64,000 nt of DNA from Megalobrama amblycephala (lineage: Eukaryota > Chordata > Actinopteri > Cypriniformes > Xenocyprididae), in the NCBI RefSeq assembly GCF_018812025.1, contig NC_063054.1:7117082-7181081 (forward strand). The letters run 5' to 3'. Below the pieces are notes generated by a model, which saw only the letters and a list, made by a program, of their open reading frames with translations, was not told the DNA's origin and searched no databases. Within the stretch, counting starts at the first letter, position 1. Each line of letters starts with the position of its first letter. The translations under genes were made by a program, and so were the position numbers. Positions 22,055 through 32,560 of the stretch are shown in pieces.

Positions 22055-22999
22055 AGGTGCACTAGATTCAAAAATTGAATTTACCTCGGCATAGTTAAAT
22101 AACAAGAGTTCAGTACATGGAAAAGACATACAGTGAGTCTCAAACTCTGTTGTTTCCTCCTTCTTATATAAATCTCATTTGTTTAAAAGACCTCCGAAGA
22201 ACAGGCGAATCTCAACATAACACCGACTGTTACGTAACAGTTGGGGTGTACGCCCCCAATATTTGCATATGCCAGCCCATGATCGAGGCATTACACAAGG
22301 GCAGCCAGTATTAACGTCTGGATGTGCAGAACTGAATCAACACACTAGGTAAGCAAGCAAGAACAATAGCAAAAAATGGCAGATGGAGCAATAATAACTG
22401 ACATGATCCATGATAACATGATATTTTTAGTGATATTTGTGAATTGTCTTTCTAAATGTTTCGTTAGCATGTTGCTAATGTACTGTTAAATGTGGTTAAA
22501 GTTACCATCGTTTCTTACTGTATTCACGGAGACAAGAGCCGTCACTATTTTCATTTTTAAACACTTGTAGCCTGTATAATTCATAAACACATCTTCATTC
22601 TTTATAAATCTCTCCAACAGTGTAGCATTAGCCGTTAGCCACAGAGAATAGCCTCAAACTCATTCAGAATCAATGTAAACATGAAAACAAACACTGTACT
22701 TACGCGATTAGGCATGCTGCATGACGAACACTTTGTAAAGATCCATTTTTAGGGTTATATTAGCTGTTTGAACTTTTTTTTATGTTGTTTAAGGCAAGCG
22801 CGAGCTCTTGGGGCGTGGAGCAAGGGATTTAAAGGGCCACACACCCTGAATCGGCTCATTTCTAATTATGCCAAAATAGGCAGTTAAAAAAATGAATTAA
22901 AAAAAATCTATGGGGTATTTTGAGCTGAAACTTCACAGACACATTCAGGGGACACCTTAGACTTATATTAAATCTTTTAAAAAAAAGTTCTAGGGCACC
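22055..22999. mobile_element. TTAA element, AGGTGCCCTAGAA family, copy 1
   Basis: TTAA at 22051-22054 and 23000-23003. Left AGGTGCACTAGATTC, right GTTCTAGGGCACC. Two further copies lie at 50750-51656 and 62194-63150, and all three share the interior nearly end to end (for example CATGATCCATGATAACATG). The repeated short frame near the left end is present in all three but decays freely, so it is not a gene. Kolobok/piggyBac-like by target site only. Confidence 0.93.
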
Positions 23000-23003
23000 T
23001 TAA

Positions 23004-24570
23004 AATAACATATAGGGGTACTTTAAGTGATAGTATTAATAAATGAGAGAGAAAAAAGAATAATAATAAAACTATGAATATAAAAATTAAGCCACACAAC
23101 TGTGTATAAACAGTGGTGAGCTGCTGATGGCAAACAGCTCTGAATAAATTGGCTTAATTTACACATGAAAGAAAATATCCAAGCACCTTTTTTTCATCAC
23201 TCTACTCAGAAAACACAAGCTGGGCTGTGGTGGAAATAGTGAATGAAAGCTGCAATTTCTGGAGCAAACTACTCCTTCTCTTTCTGCTGTTTTGAGTCCT
23301 AAATGAAAAACATATTTGGAGAAACCTCAGTAACTCTCTTGCTGTGAGCCCATGGCCCTGTCTTATATGTTAGCACAAGCCTGTGCGTTGAATGGCTGGG
23401 TAATTACATCATTTGGAAGTGGCGTGAAAGCACTTTACAAGACGATGTAACTGAAATGCTTTATTGCTTTCAGAACGGCCAATTAAAAGACAACACCTGG
23501 ACCACAGAGGGGCAATAAAATGGCCGCTTCTTCCAAACGAGGGAAAGCAGCATGCTTTTGTGTTGAAAGAAACTATGGGAGCTTGTTTTTCCTTCCAGCT
23601 TCTTTTTTATTCACTTTTCTACTCTGAACGTGGCCGACAATACAGCCTCACATTTGCACACGTGGACCTTAAGTCACCCGTCTGACGTGGACGTAACAGA
23701 ATTAATAAAACTCATTTCCTACGGAGGACATATGGCCTGGGTACAACGTAAACTTGTTCAGGGCACACTGCTGAAAAGGAAAACAGCTCTTCTTATACCT
23801 CTTCTGTCCACACCCGAACCTTTCGCTCTTTTTCTGTCGTTGCTTTGCTGTACAGTTTCCTTGTGTAACAGGAATTACATTCATCAGATTAAACAGGAGC
23901 CTGCATTCATTCACCCAACCATAAACTACCCAGACAGGGTTTGAAATAAGGCATAGTGATACAACGATAACGTGGATACACTGACTTGTGTTCGCACACA
24001 CACGTCCTTCCCTCTGCATGCCTTCTTTTGAGAGATCTATTCAGCGTGTGGAAGTCGGGGATCATCATGCTAATAAGACAGAGTCAGAACAGCTACTGTG
24101 TTAATAAAATCCTGCTGCTACAGATTCAGACTTTAAAAAAGCCTCTCGCCACCCACAGCGCTGAATTAAGAGAGAGAAGAAATGACAAGAGTAAATCCTG
24201 TCGAGTTAAATGAGTTAAACGAAATCTTTTACAATTTTTTTTAGGATGTTAACATACTTGAGTCTTCTTTTAAAGAACCAAACTCAGGCATCTTGTTCCC
24301 TGTTTTCTCTCTCGCTCTCGCTCTCTGGTATTAAAATCATTAAGGAGTGATTCAATCAACAAATGCTCAGTATCAAATGTGTATGTATGAATGATGTAGG
24401 GACTTTTCTGCTTTTAAGACTGTTATTTTATTTTTTTTTATTTTTTAAAGCCACGCATAATTGGAGACTGTCCTCCAAAAAAACGACCCTATAAATTATT
24501 TTTCAAGCACCTTATTATGACCTATATTTACGTTTTAAAGTCATGCGTCCTCTAGCTAGCGTAAAAATAA
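23004..24570. other. Single-copy stretch
   Basis: No repeat relationship seen apart from a TCTCTCGCTCTC tract near 24308. Overlapping frames at 23464-24213 show no domain. The 23340-23800 part has balanced composition and could be conserved. Confidence 0.4.
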
Positions 24571-24571
24571 A

Positions 24572-26306
24572 TATAGCTGCGAGCAGCGATGGCGGGCCCA
24601 AGCCCGGTGGCACCGCCACCCCGGTGGCTTCAGGGCAACTGTGCACAGCGGGCAATAGGCACTTAAAACGGTTAAACATCAAAGGACTATGTCAAATTCA
24701 CTCCACATTTACTGCACTACAAGGTGCCACTATAGAGCCCCTCCTCCCTGCCCATTTTCAAAGGATTACATGTGCCAAGTTTTAACATTATTCTGATGAA
24801 TTTTGAAGCAAATCAGGTAAAAATAAGAGGGTGATCTCAATGTATGCTGAAAGTGACACATTTTCTGCTTCCAGTTGGTGGCGCTATTACTTTGAATCAC
24901 AATAGTCACATCCATGTGATCAGCCTTGTACAACGAAGACTAAGCCGAAGTTTCATCAAAATCAATTAATGTATGCAGAAGTTATAACACTTTGTTTCCC
25001 TTTTCTTGCCATAAATTCGTTGCCTCGCCACGGCCAAACCGTTTGAGATATCCAAAATCCGTTTGCAATTAAACAACTTCAATGTGTTAGCAACAAGTTA
25101 AAAAAAGTTTGGTGTAAATTGGATAAACCCTGTAGGAGCAGTAGTATAAAATTCATAGCCTGTTTTTTCAAAAAATTAACATTCAAACCAAAATAGCTGA
25201 CTTCCTGTTGGTCGGAGCTAATGAATGTAAATTAGAAAATTGTCCGGCTTGATGAGAACAATATGTGTACCGAGTTTGGTGATTGTAGGAAAAACTAACC
25301 CCCCCACTTTTGTCAAAAGGTGGCGCTACTGAGCCCCTCCACCACGCCCATTTCTATGGCTTTGTCCATGTCTACTGGTTGACAATATTGATGTGTGTGT
25401 CGAGTTTCATGCAATTTGAAGCATGTTAAGAGCCTCAAAAACACTCAAGAATATTATTACAGTTTGACCTGTTGCCATGGCAACAATATTTCAAATATCA
25501 AAAATCCTGTCATAGGTCTACATCTGCTGTGTATTGACATTACACTGATGAAGTTTGAAGCAAATCAGGTAAAAATAAGAGGGTGATCTCAAAACATTTC
25601 AAAAAGTGATACACTTCCTGCTGCCAGTTGGTGGCGCTATAACTTTGACTCACAATAGTCACATCCATGTGATCAGACTCCTATAACGAACACACTCGTG
25701 AAGTTTCATAAAGATCAATATATGTATGCAGACGTTATAACACATTTCCTGTTTCCTTTTTCTCGCCATAAATTCGTTGCCTCGCCACGGCCAAACCGTT
25801 CGAGATATCAAAAATCCCCTGGCAATTTTTAATCATCAGTGTCTTGACTTCATGCTGACCGAGTTTGGTGGCGATCGGATTAATCGTCTAGGAGGAGTAT
25901 ATCAAATTCCAGAGCATGCGTTTTTCAAACAACCCTTAATAGCTGACTTCCTGTTGGCGTGGTGTTTAACTTAGAGCACGAAAGTTGTTCGGCCCGATGA
26001 GGTCTATATGTGTACTGAGTTTCATACTAATACGTGCAAGCGTGTTTAATATATGGACCAAATTTTCAGACTTTTTTCAAGGGGGCGCTGTCGAGCCCCC
26101 CTGCCACGCCCGGGTACCAGCCTCTCCGGCGTCCTAATGGCCGCGGATTCCAATGTGTGTGCCAATTTTCAAGAGTTTTTGAGCATGTTAAGGCCCCCAA
26201 AAAGCCCCGGAAGACGGAAAAAAAATAAAAAAAAAAAAAAAAAAAAATAATAATAATCCTTAGAAGAACAAGAGGGCCCTGCGCGAATTTTCGCTTGGGC
26301 CCTAAT
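24572..26306. mobile_element. Unclassified ~1.7-kb element with internal duplication and terminal hairpin
   Basis: Starts TATAGCTGCGAGCAGCGATG and ends GCTTGGGCCCTAAT; GGGCCCAAGC (24594-24603) and GCTTGGGCCC (26293-26302) are exact inverses. A block starting near 24794 repeats near 25546: GAAGCAAATCAGGTAAAAAT, AGTTGGTGGCGCTAT, CATAAATTCGTTGCCTCGCC. The right end folds as GGGCCC-TGCG-CGAA-TTTTCG-C-TT-GGGCCC at 26274-26302 and terminates CTAA before T, features recalling Helitrons, but the left end lacks the TC start. The family is common in fish; class left open. Confidence 0.8.
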
Positions 26307-26800
26307 GACAGTGTCGTGTTACGTCTGTTGTCATGAAATAACGTATGACCGCCGTTAACAATCAAAATGCGTGTTCATTTAAATGCAATGTGTGGACTTT
26401 TTACACGGTCCCTTACCCGCCATTTGTCCTATTTCCATTTAGCAAAACAACTACACCTACCCCAACCCTAAACCTACGCTTAGTGATTTATAATGCATAT
26501 ACACTTTATGAGCTTTATGTGTTCCATGGGATCGAACTTACGATCGCATGATCACATGATTGCATATTGTTGGATATTGCAATGCTCTACCAATTGAGCT
26601 ACGCAAAACCCGAAATATGACGCAGATAAAAGGATACAATGCATTAAAATGAAAGTGTCCTGTTGTTGATAGGGGCGCAACTTTAGTAAACGCCCCTGTG
26701 GGTCGTATTTCAGGGACGTGGCAAACAACCCATGGGCGTATTGGTTGGAAGATATGTTGTTTATGGCAATTTTTAAAACCCCATAAATAAACAACCACCT
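26307..26800 (-). mobile_element. tRNA-like dispersed repeat
   Basis: On the minus strand, box A TAGCTCAATTGGTAGAGCA (complement of about 26583-26601) and box B AGTTCGATCCC (complement of 26528-26538) are spaced as in a tRNA head, but the intervening arm is a degenerate ATGATC/GATCAT-rich filler. The surrounding text CGTGGCAAACAACCCATGGG is repeat-like. Best read as a tRNA-derived element rather than a functional tRNA gene. Confidence 0.55.
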
Positions 26801-26860
26801 AACTAACTAAAACTAACTAACTGCATAATTAAAACTACAAACTCTACATAATCATTCAGA

Positions 26861-27387
26861 AAGTTTGGGTCACATGGGCAAACCCAACCGCTGGGTTGAA
26901 TTCTTAAATTACATTTTTAAAGGGTTAGTTCACCCAAAAATAAAATTTCTGTCATTAATTACTCACCCTCATGTCGTTCCAAACCCGTAAGACCTTTGTT
27001 CATCTTCAAAACACAAATTAAGATATTTTTGATAATCTGCAAGGTATCTTGACTCCTCCATAGACAGCAATTTAACCACCACTTTCAAGGTCCATAAAGG
27101 TCCTAAAGACATTGTTAAAGTAGTCCACGTAACTGCAAGCGTTCAACGTTAATTTTATGAAGTGACAAGAATACTTTTCATGTGCAAAAACAAAATAAAA
27201 ATAATGACTTTATTCAACAATATCTGCTTTTATGTGCCATTCTCATATGCTGTTTACTTTCAGTGCTTCCAGGTTCTACGTCAGAACAGAACTTTTTTGG
27301 GGGTGAACTAACCCTTTAACTCAATGGTTGGGTTTGTCCATATTTGTCCCAAATTTGGGTTGAAACAACCCAGCATTTTTTAGAGTG
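26861..27387. mobile_element. CACTA-type MITE, interrupted
   Basis: Right end reads AACCCAGCATTTTTTAGAGTG, the inverse of CACTCTAAAAAATGCTGGG ends; GGGTTG/CAACCC words occur in both orientations on either side of an inserted TTAA element. The left terminus is lost, so the left boundary is approximate. Confidence 0.7.
26921..27315. mobile_element. TTAA element (AGTTCACCC family), nested in CACTA MITE
   Basis: TTAA at 26917-26920 and 27316-27319; left AGGGTTAGTTCACCCAAAAA, right GGGGGTGAACTAACCCT. Shares its interior with the truncated copy at 42258-42581 (GACATTGTTAAA, TAACGACTTTATTCAACAAT-like, GGTTCTACGTCAGAAC). Confidence 0.92.
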
Positions 27388-27440
27388 TACACATACACAT
27401 ACACATACACATGCACACATACATACACACACATGCATAC
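27388..27440. repeat. (ACACAT)n microsatellite
   Basis: ACACAT/ATACAC hexamer tract directly abutting the CACTA right end. Confidence 0.85.
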
Positions 27441-27698
27441 ATTTATACATAATAGCACATAAATATTTCCATGTCTGAAGAAATTTAAATTGTATACTAA
27501 AATAGTATGTGTGATATAAAAACATGTTGTTTCCAAAAATGTATTTTACGTTTACATTGTCACTGTACTTAAAGCAAAAAGTATTAAAGTGTAAAAAAAT
27601 AGATTAAAATATATAAAAATCTGTTAAAAATAAGCAAAATAATTGTGATTTACTTTCATGATTTTAACCAGTGTTTTGAAACTTGAATGAATAAATGA

Positions 27699-27721
27699 GG
27701 GGGGGGGGGGGGGGGGGGGGG
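27699..27721. repeat. Poly-G run of 23
   Basis: Twenty-three consecutive G. Could form a G-quadruplex, or be partly a sequencing artefact. Confidence 0.95.
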
Positions 27722-28862
27722 TTGTCTTTTATATTTATATCATATTTAAGCAATTTGACTTCAAAAAATGATATTTAGGTCAGAAAAAATAAATAAATAA
27801 AATAAACTTATTGGACAAGTTAATTTCTGTCACTGCTGTGAACTAACCGTTAAACAGAATATGAAGAATGTCAAAAGCTTTTGGAGTAAGCAGCACTGTA
27901 ACAATAAATATACCAGACAATTTTGAGATTTTAACTAGAATATTATATTAAATGTTCTTTTTAAATGATTATTCTTCTTGGTATTAATATATTATTAGAA
28001 TATTAGTGATTTTTTTTTTTTTTTTTTTTCTCATCACTTCTCACTGCTTTAAACCCCTTTAAGCTTCTATTGTCATGGAAAACTGAAGGAAGACCTTTGA
28101 GCTTGAGACGCTTCAACTAGATGTGAAAACACCCTAAAAAAGGCATAAAGTTCATTGTCAGCTTCAGTTTCATTGAGCATTGCTCTGAGTACAATTAAAT
28201 CTAGTCAATTTAAAACCTCTTCATACTAGAGTACACCACAAATCATCTTTATTTGATTTAAAACTCTCCCTGTTGGGGTATTGATTCAATCCTTCCGTCT
28301 CCATAAATAAGCCACGTTGCCTGTATGGAGAGGCCAGCAGGTCTGCTCTCCACCTGTGGATGCCAAGGCTGCATCGGATCTAAATGGCATCCATTTGAGT
28401 CACTGAAATATTTATAGATGCTCCCGGCCCCGGGGAGAGTGGATTGTGTGTCTAAAACTGGTATAGTAACACTGCAGCTTTGTCTCTATGGGCACAGACG
28501 GGCGATACAGTGAATTAATAACGCCATTGACCTTTCCATGGCTCCCATCTATTTAGAGAATCTGATATTTGTTAATGTAATAAAAACTGTGGAAATATAA
28601 AGAGGAAAGAGAGGGACCATTCACAAAATATGATGACAAGCATGTCCCTTGACTTTTGAGTCATGAAAAAACATTTCAAATATTTAAGAAACCTTGTATT
28701 AAAGGCGTAATTCCATAATCTAACATTTCATTGAATACAATGTAACATGGAATGGTTTGACTCTATATTCTTTTGCACATGAGAAAAAAATCAAGTGCTT
28801 CCTGTGCTTGAAATGTCCCCTTCAACTGGTGTGCTACTTCTATGATATTTATAGTAATTATT
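27722..28862. other. Single-copy stretch, candidate conserved block 28260-28580
   Basis: Apart from a T run at 28010-28029 no repeat is seen. The block at 28260-28580 is unlike its surroundings: balanced composition, TAAATGGCATCCATTTGAG (an inverted motif), GTGAATTAATAACGCC and CCATTGACCTTTCCATGG. This profile is typical of vertebrate conserved non-coding elements, but conservation cannot be tested here. Confidence 0.4.
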
Positions 28863-29118
28863 CACTCTAAAAAACAACCCAAGCTGGTTTGAAAGTGGAC
28901 AAACCCAACGACTGGGTCTGGGACTGGGTTACATGTTTGCCCAATGTCCTGAGCAGTTTTAACCCAACTGTTGTTTAAAAATTACTATATGGCTGGCTTA
29001 AAATGAACAAAAATTAAGTTGGACATGAAAAATCTGACGCATAATTACTGGAGGCAACAATAATAATCGAAAGGTGAACATTTAACAAGCTATTTTATAA
29101 ATGTTTATTGTTTAATTA

Positions 29119-29884
29119 CAACTTCAATTTCAGAAATGTTGGGACGTTTGTTTTAAATTTGAATAAAATAAAAACTAAAAGACTTTCAAATCTCATGAGC
29201 CAATATTTTATTCACAATAGAACATAGATAACATAACAAATGTTTAAACTAAGAAATTTTACACTTTTATCCACTAAATGAGCTCATTTGAAATTTGATG
29301 CCTGCTACAGGTCTCAAAAAAGTTGGTACGGGGGAGAAATCTCTGTGCATAAGGGACAAGGCCAAAGACCATTGGTGCCCGTGGTCTTCGGACCCTCAGA
29401 CGACACTGCATCACTCATTGGCATGATTGTGTCAATGACATGGGCCCAGGAATACTTCCAGAAACCACTGCCGGTAAACACAATCCACCGTACCATCTGC
29501 AGATGCCAACTAAAGCTCTATCATGCAAAAAGGAAGCCATATGTGAACATGGTCCAGAAGCTCCGTTGTGTACTGTGGGCCAAGGCTCATTTAAAATGGG
29601 CTGTTTCAAAGTGGAAAAGTGTTTTATGGTCAGATGAGTCCAAATTTGACATTCTTGTTGGAAATCATGGATGCCGGACTACCTGTAGCAGGCATCAAAT
29701 TTGAAATTAAATTGAATTTTTTTTTTTTTTGCATAAAATTGTAAAATTTCTCAGTTTAAACATTTGTTATGTTATCTATGTTCTATTGTGAATAAAATAT
29801 TGGCTCATGTGATTTGAAAGTCTTTTAGTTTTCATTTAATTAAAATTTTAAAAATGTCCCAACATTTCCGGAATTTGGGGTGTG
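29119..29884 (+). mobile_element. Tc1-like element A, internally deleted
   Basis: TA dinucleotides at 29117-29118 and 29885-29886 flank inverted ends of about 190 bp (left TTGGGACGTTTGTTTTAAAT, right AAAATGTCCCAACATTTCC), including TTCACAATAGAACATAGATA and its inverse. About half the length of a full Tc1: the N-terminal DNA-binding region and the C-terminal catalytic part are gone. Same family as copy B (35174-36468) and the fragment at 57034-57363. Confidence 0.95.
29288..29704 (+). pseudogene. Tc1 transposase fragment, middle region
   Basis: Open for 138 codons, of which the central part is Tc1 transposase: [11 protein letters not shown] linker, [18 protein letters not shown] and [16 protein letters not shown]. 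The first catalytic aspartate is intact (WSDES, codon at 29633-29635), but the sequence then jumps to the terminal repeat, so the second D and the E are absent. The paired-type helix-turn-helix domains are also missing. The apparent start lies in the terminal repeat and is not real. Confidence 0.9.
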
Positions 29885-30085
29885 TATTCGTTAAACTCGT
29901 TAATAAATGTTAATTTCCAACATTTTTGGAAGTTTTTTTGAGTTCATTTTAAGCAAGCAATACAGTAATTTTTAAACAATAGTTGAGTTAAATAAAGCTA
30001 CCCAGCAGGTTGTGCAATCATTTAACCCAACTGATGGGGTAAAACAATCCAATGGCTGCGTTTCTCCATTTTCAACCCAGTATTC

Positions 30086-30240
30086 CCTTTATTCCCCTTT
30101 GTATTTAATATATTTAAACAACAGAGGAAAAATAAAAGATACATACATATATATACATGCATACATACATACATACATACATGAAAGTAAATTTAATAAT
30201 ACAATTAATTTAATTTAAATAAATTTAATTGAATGTGCTT
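30086..30240. repeat. (ATAC)n / AT-rich microsatellite
   Basis: ATACATAC units at about 30138-30182 followed by TTAA-rich low-complexity DNA. Confidence 0.85.
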
Positions 30241-31389
30241 TTGTCAGCTTTTATGACTGAAGCGAAAACTTTCTTTTAAGTTGCAAAGTAGCAAATCTGC
30301 TTAAATTCTGTTCATTGTCCTCCAGTATCTTTTCTCATCTTGCTTAGTGTGTATATGCAAAGAAGAAAACATATTAGGAAAGTCCCTTTTGTTCTGTTAT
30401 TATCTTTGACTATTGGAATTTGTTTCCTCCAGGTCACCTGATCTGGTTCAGGTGTGTAAGCTGATCTAGTTTCCCACCCTTTATCTTCCTCTACAAGAGA
30501 GCCCTGCAGATACTCTGCATTTTGCCACACAAACTTCTTTCATAATTATAGACCCATGTATTCTCACAAAAATCCTGTATATGTGTCGACTTAGGGCAGA
30601 AAACATTATCTAAAGGCCAACACATTGCAAGTACACAATCTTGTAGACAGGACAAAAAAAAAAAAAAAAAAAAAAAAGTCTTGCATTCCCATACTTGCAT
30701 GGTTTGGCCTTAAGTAATACCTTACAAAGAATTGTGGTGTCCCTCAGGTCTCTGTCTGTGGAGCGGAGATGACTCATGATGGTTTAATATGATCACTTAA
30801 TCACAAACCGGCCTCATTCTGATCTACCTGTGCATGGCTTTAACAACTATTACATAAGACAACCTATATCATCTGCACTTCCTGTCGGCCTTCAGCTCCA
30901 TGCTCCAATGTAGCAGCTCTCATGGCCTCCTGCTGCTCCTAATGGATGCTGGCAAACTTTATTGCAGTTGAATGGGTCTGGGGTTCCTTTTTGTCTTTCT
31001 TTGAACAAAAGAGCTGTTCACAAATGGCTTTGCCAAACCCCTGCGTGTTTATTAACTCTGGAGCAGACTGAGTTTTCCACTACCTGGAACTTCCAGAGTT
31101 AATCCTGTGTAAACACACCATGATTATAGAAACTCCTCGATACACCATTTACACACTCCATGCCCTAGTTTTTCTCTCTTAGAAGGGAATTCTCCAGAAG
31201 GAATTGTGTAAGTTAATAGATTTTTTGCATGTGTTGTTTTAGCACCAGAATCATTCTGGAATTAGGCAAATTAGGTAATAATACAAACACGGCTGATCTA
31301 GTTTCCACCCTTTATCTTCCTTTCCAAGAGAGCCCAGCAGATGCTCTGTATTTTGCCAGACAAACTTCTACATACATTTTAAAATCATA
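30241..31389. other. Single-copy stretch with an 78-bp direct duplication
   Basis: 30461-30538 and 31292-31369 are near-identical direct copies (CTGATCTAGTTTCC, CACCCTTTATCTTCCT, TTTTGCCA.ACAAACTTCT) 831 bp apart. The rest shows no repeat relationship apart from an A run at 30654-30677. No gene recognised. Confidence 0.6.
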
Positions 31390-31615
31390 CTTGTAAATAT
31401 GCACGACCATTTAAAAGTTTGGGGTCAGTAGGATGTTATTTATTTATTTGTTTTACATTTTTACTTTTACTTTTAAGATAACTTTAAGCTCAATTGTATT
31501 CAACATCGATAATGACAAAAGTTTGTTGATTATCAAATTATAATATTAGAATGATTTCTGAAGGATCATGTGACACTCAACACTGGAGTAATGATGCTGA
31601 TACAATAGAGAACAG
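31390..31615. repeat. Fragment of the 44.3-kb foldback family
   Basis: Contains AAAGTTTGGGGTCAGTAGGA and ATATTAGAATGATTTCTGAA followed by GGATCATGTGACAC, matching the right half of 44289-45233. A T-rich filler replaces part of the interior. Confidence 0.8.
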
Positions 31616-31622
31616 TTATATT

Positions 31623-32087
31623 AGAACGGGGTCAGCGCATGCTGACGCGCACAGTGCGCAAAAGTCGCCAACTTTCTGCAGAGTCAATAGCTACAGACCT
31701 CCAAACTTCGTGTGGCCTTCAGATTAGCTCAAGAACAGTATGTAGAGAGCTTCATAGAATGGGTTTCCATGGCTGAGCAGCTGCATCCAAGCATTACATC
31801 ACCAAGTGCAATGCAAAGCATCAGATGCAGTGGTGTAAAGCACGCCGCCACTGGACTCTAGAGCAGTGGAGACGTGTTCTCTGGAGTGACGAATCACACA
31901 CTGACAATCCGATGGACGAGTCTGGGTTTGGCGGTTGCCAGGAGAACGGTACTTAACTGCATTGTGTCAAGTGTAAAGTTTGGTGGAGGAGGGATTATGG
32001 TGTGGGGTTGTTTTTCAGGGGTTGGGCTTGGCCCCTTAGTTCCAGTGAAAGGAACTCTTAATGCTTCAGCATGACATTTTGGACAAT
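31623..32087 (+). pseudogene. Tc1-like transposase relic, family C
   Basis: Translated across frames it shows transposase text: an AESIATDLQ-like helix-turn-helix part, [13 protein letters not shown] (first catalytic aspartate intact in WSDES) and [20 protein letters not shown]. Frameshifts, a TGA in place of an early codon and loss of the ends make it inactive. Terminal repeats were not found. Confidence 0.8.
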
Positions 32088-32560
32088 TTCATGCTCCCAA
32101 CTTTGTGGGAACAGTTTAGGGATGGCCCCTTCTTTTTCCAAGGAAAACCAAACAGCCTATCAGCACAAAGACCTCATACCAACATACCGACTGGGGCATC
32201 TTGCAGTCCTTGAGTCGACCATGAACTCCACTCTATACAAAAGTATTCTAGAATGAAATGTGAGGATTTCTGTCCGACAGCTAAAGTTTGGTCGAAATTG
32301 GGTCTTGCAACAGAACAATGATCCAAATCACACCAGCAAATCTACAACAAAATGACTGAAAAAGAAAAGAATTAAGGTGTTGCAATGGCCCAGGCAAAGT
32401 CCAGACCTCAACACAATTGAAATGATGTGGTGGGACTTTAAGAAAGCTGTGCATAAACAGATGCCCACAAACCTCAATGAACTGACGCAACATTGTAAAG
32501 AAGAGTGATCCAAAATTCCTCCAAAATTATGTGAGAGACTGACAAATTATTAGGTACATT
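32088..32560 (+). pseudogene. Tc1-like transposase relic, C-terminal, family D
   Basis: Reads QQNNDPNHTSKST, then [20 protein letters not shown] after a frameshift. The family norm is an aspartate where the second N of QQNN stands, so the second catalytic D appears changed to N; the catalytic E in TIEMMW is kept. This segment looks like a different Tc1 family from the preceding 460 bp, joined to it without visible ends. Confidence 0.75.

Larger units (their letters stand above)
28863..30085. mobile_element. CACTA-type MITE, interrupted by Tc1
   Basis: Left end CACTCTAAAAAACAACCC with repeated AACCCAAC/GTTGGGTT words, continuing after the Tc1 insertion with TAACCCAACTGATGGGG and CAACCCAG. The halves on both sides share inverse sequences (AATTACTATATGG... 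versus ...ACAGTAATTTTTAAACAAT). The right terminus is degraded. Confidence 0.7.

Noticed and set aside
22117..22314. Short frame conserved with 62256-62456
   Set aside because: Both lie in copies of the same TTAA element; similarity reflects common repeat origin, with stops in other copies.
27316..27536. Frames with repeated V-Y-V / C-V-C
   Set aside because: Encoded by the ACACAT/CA tract.
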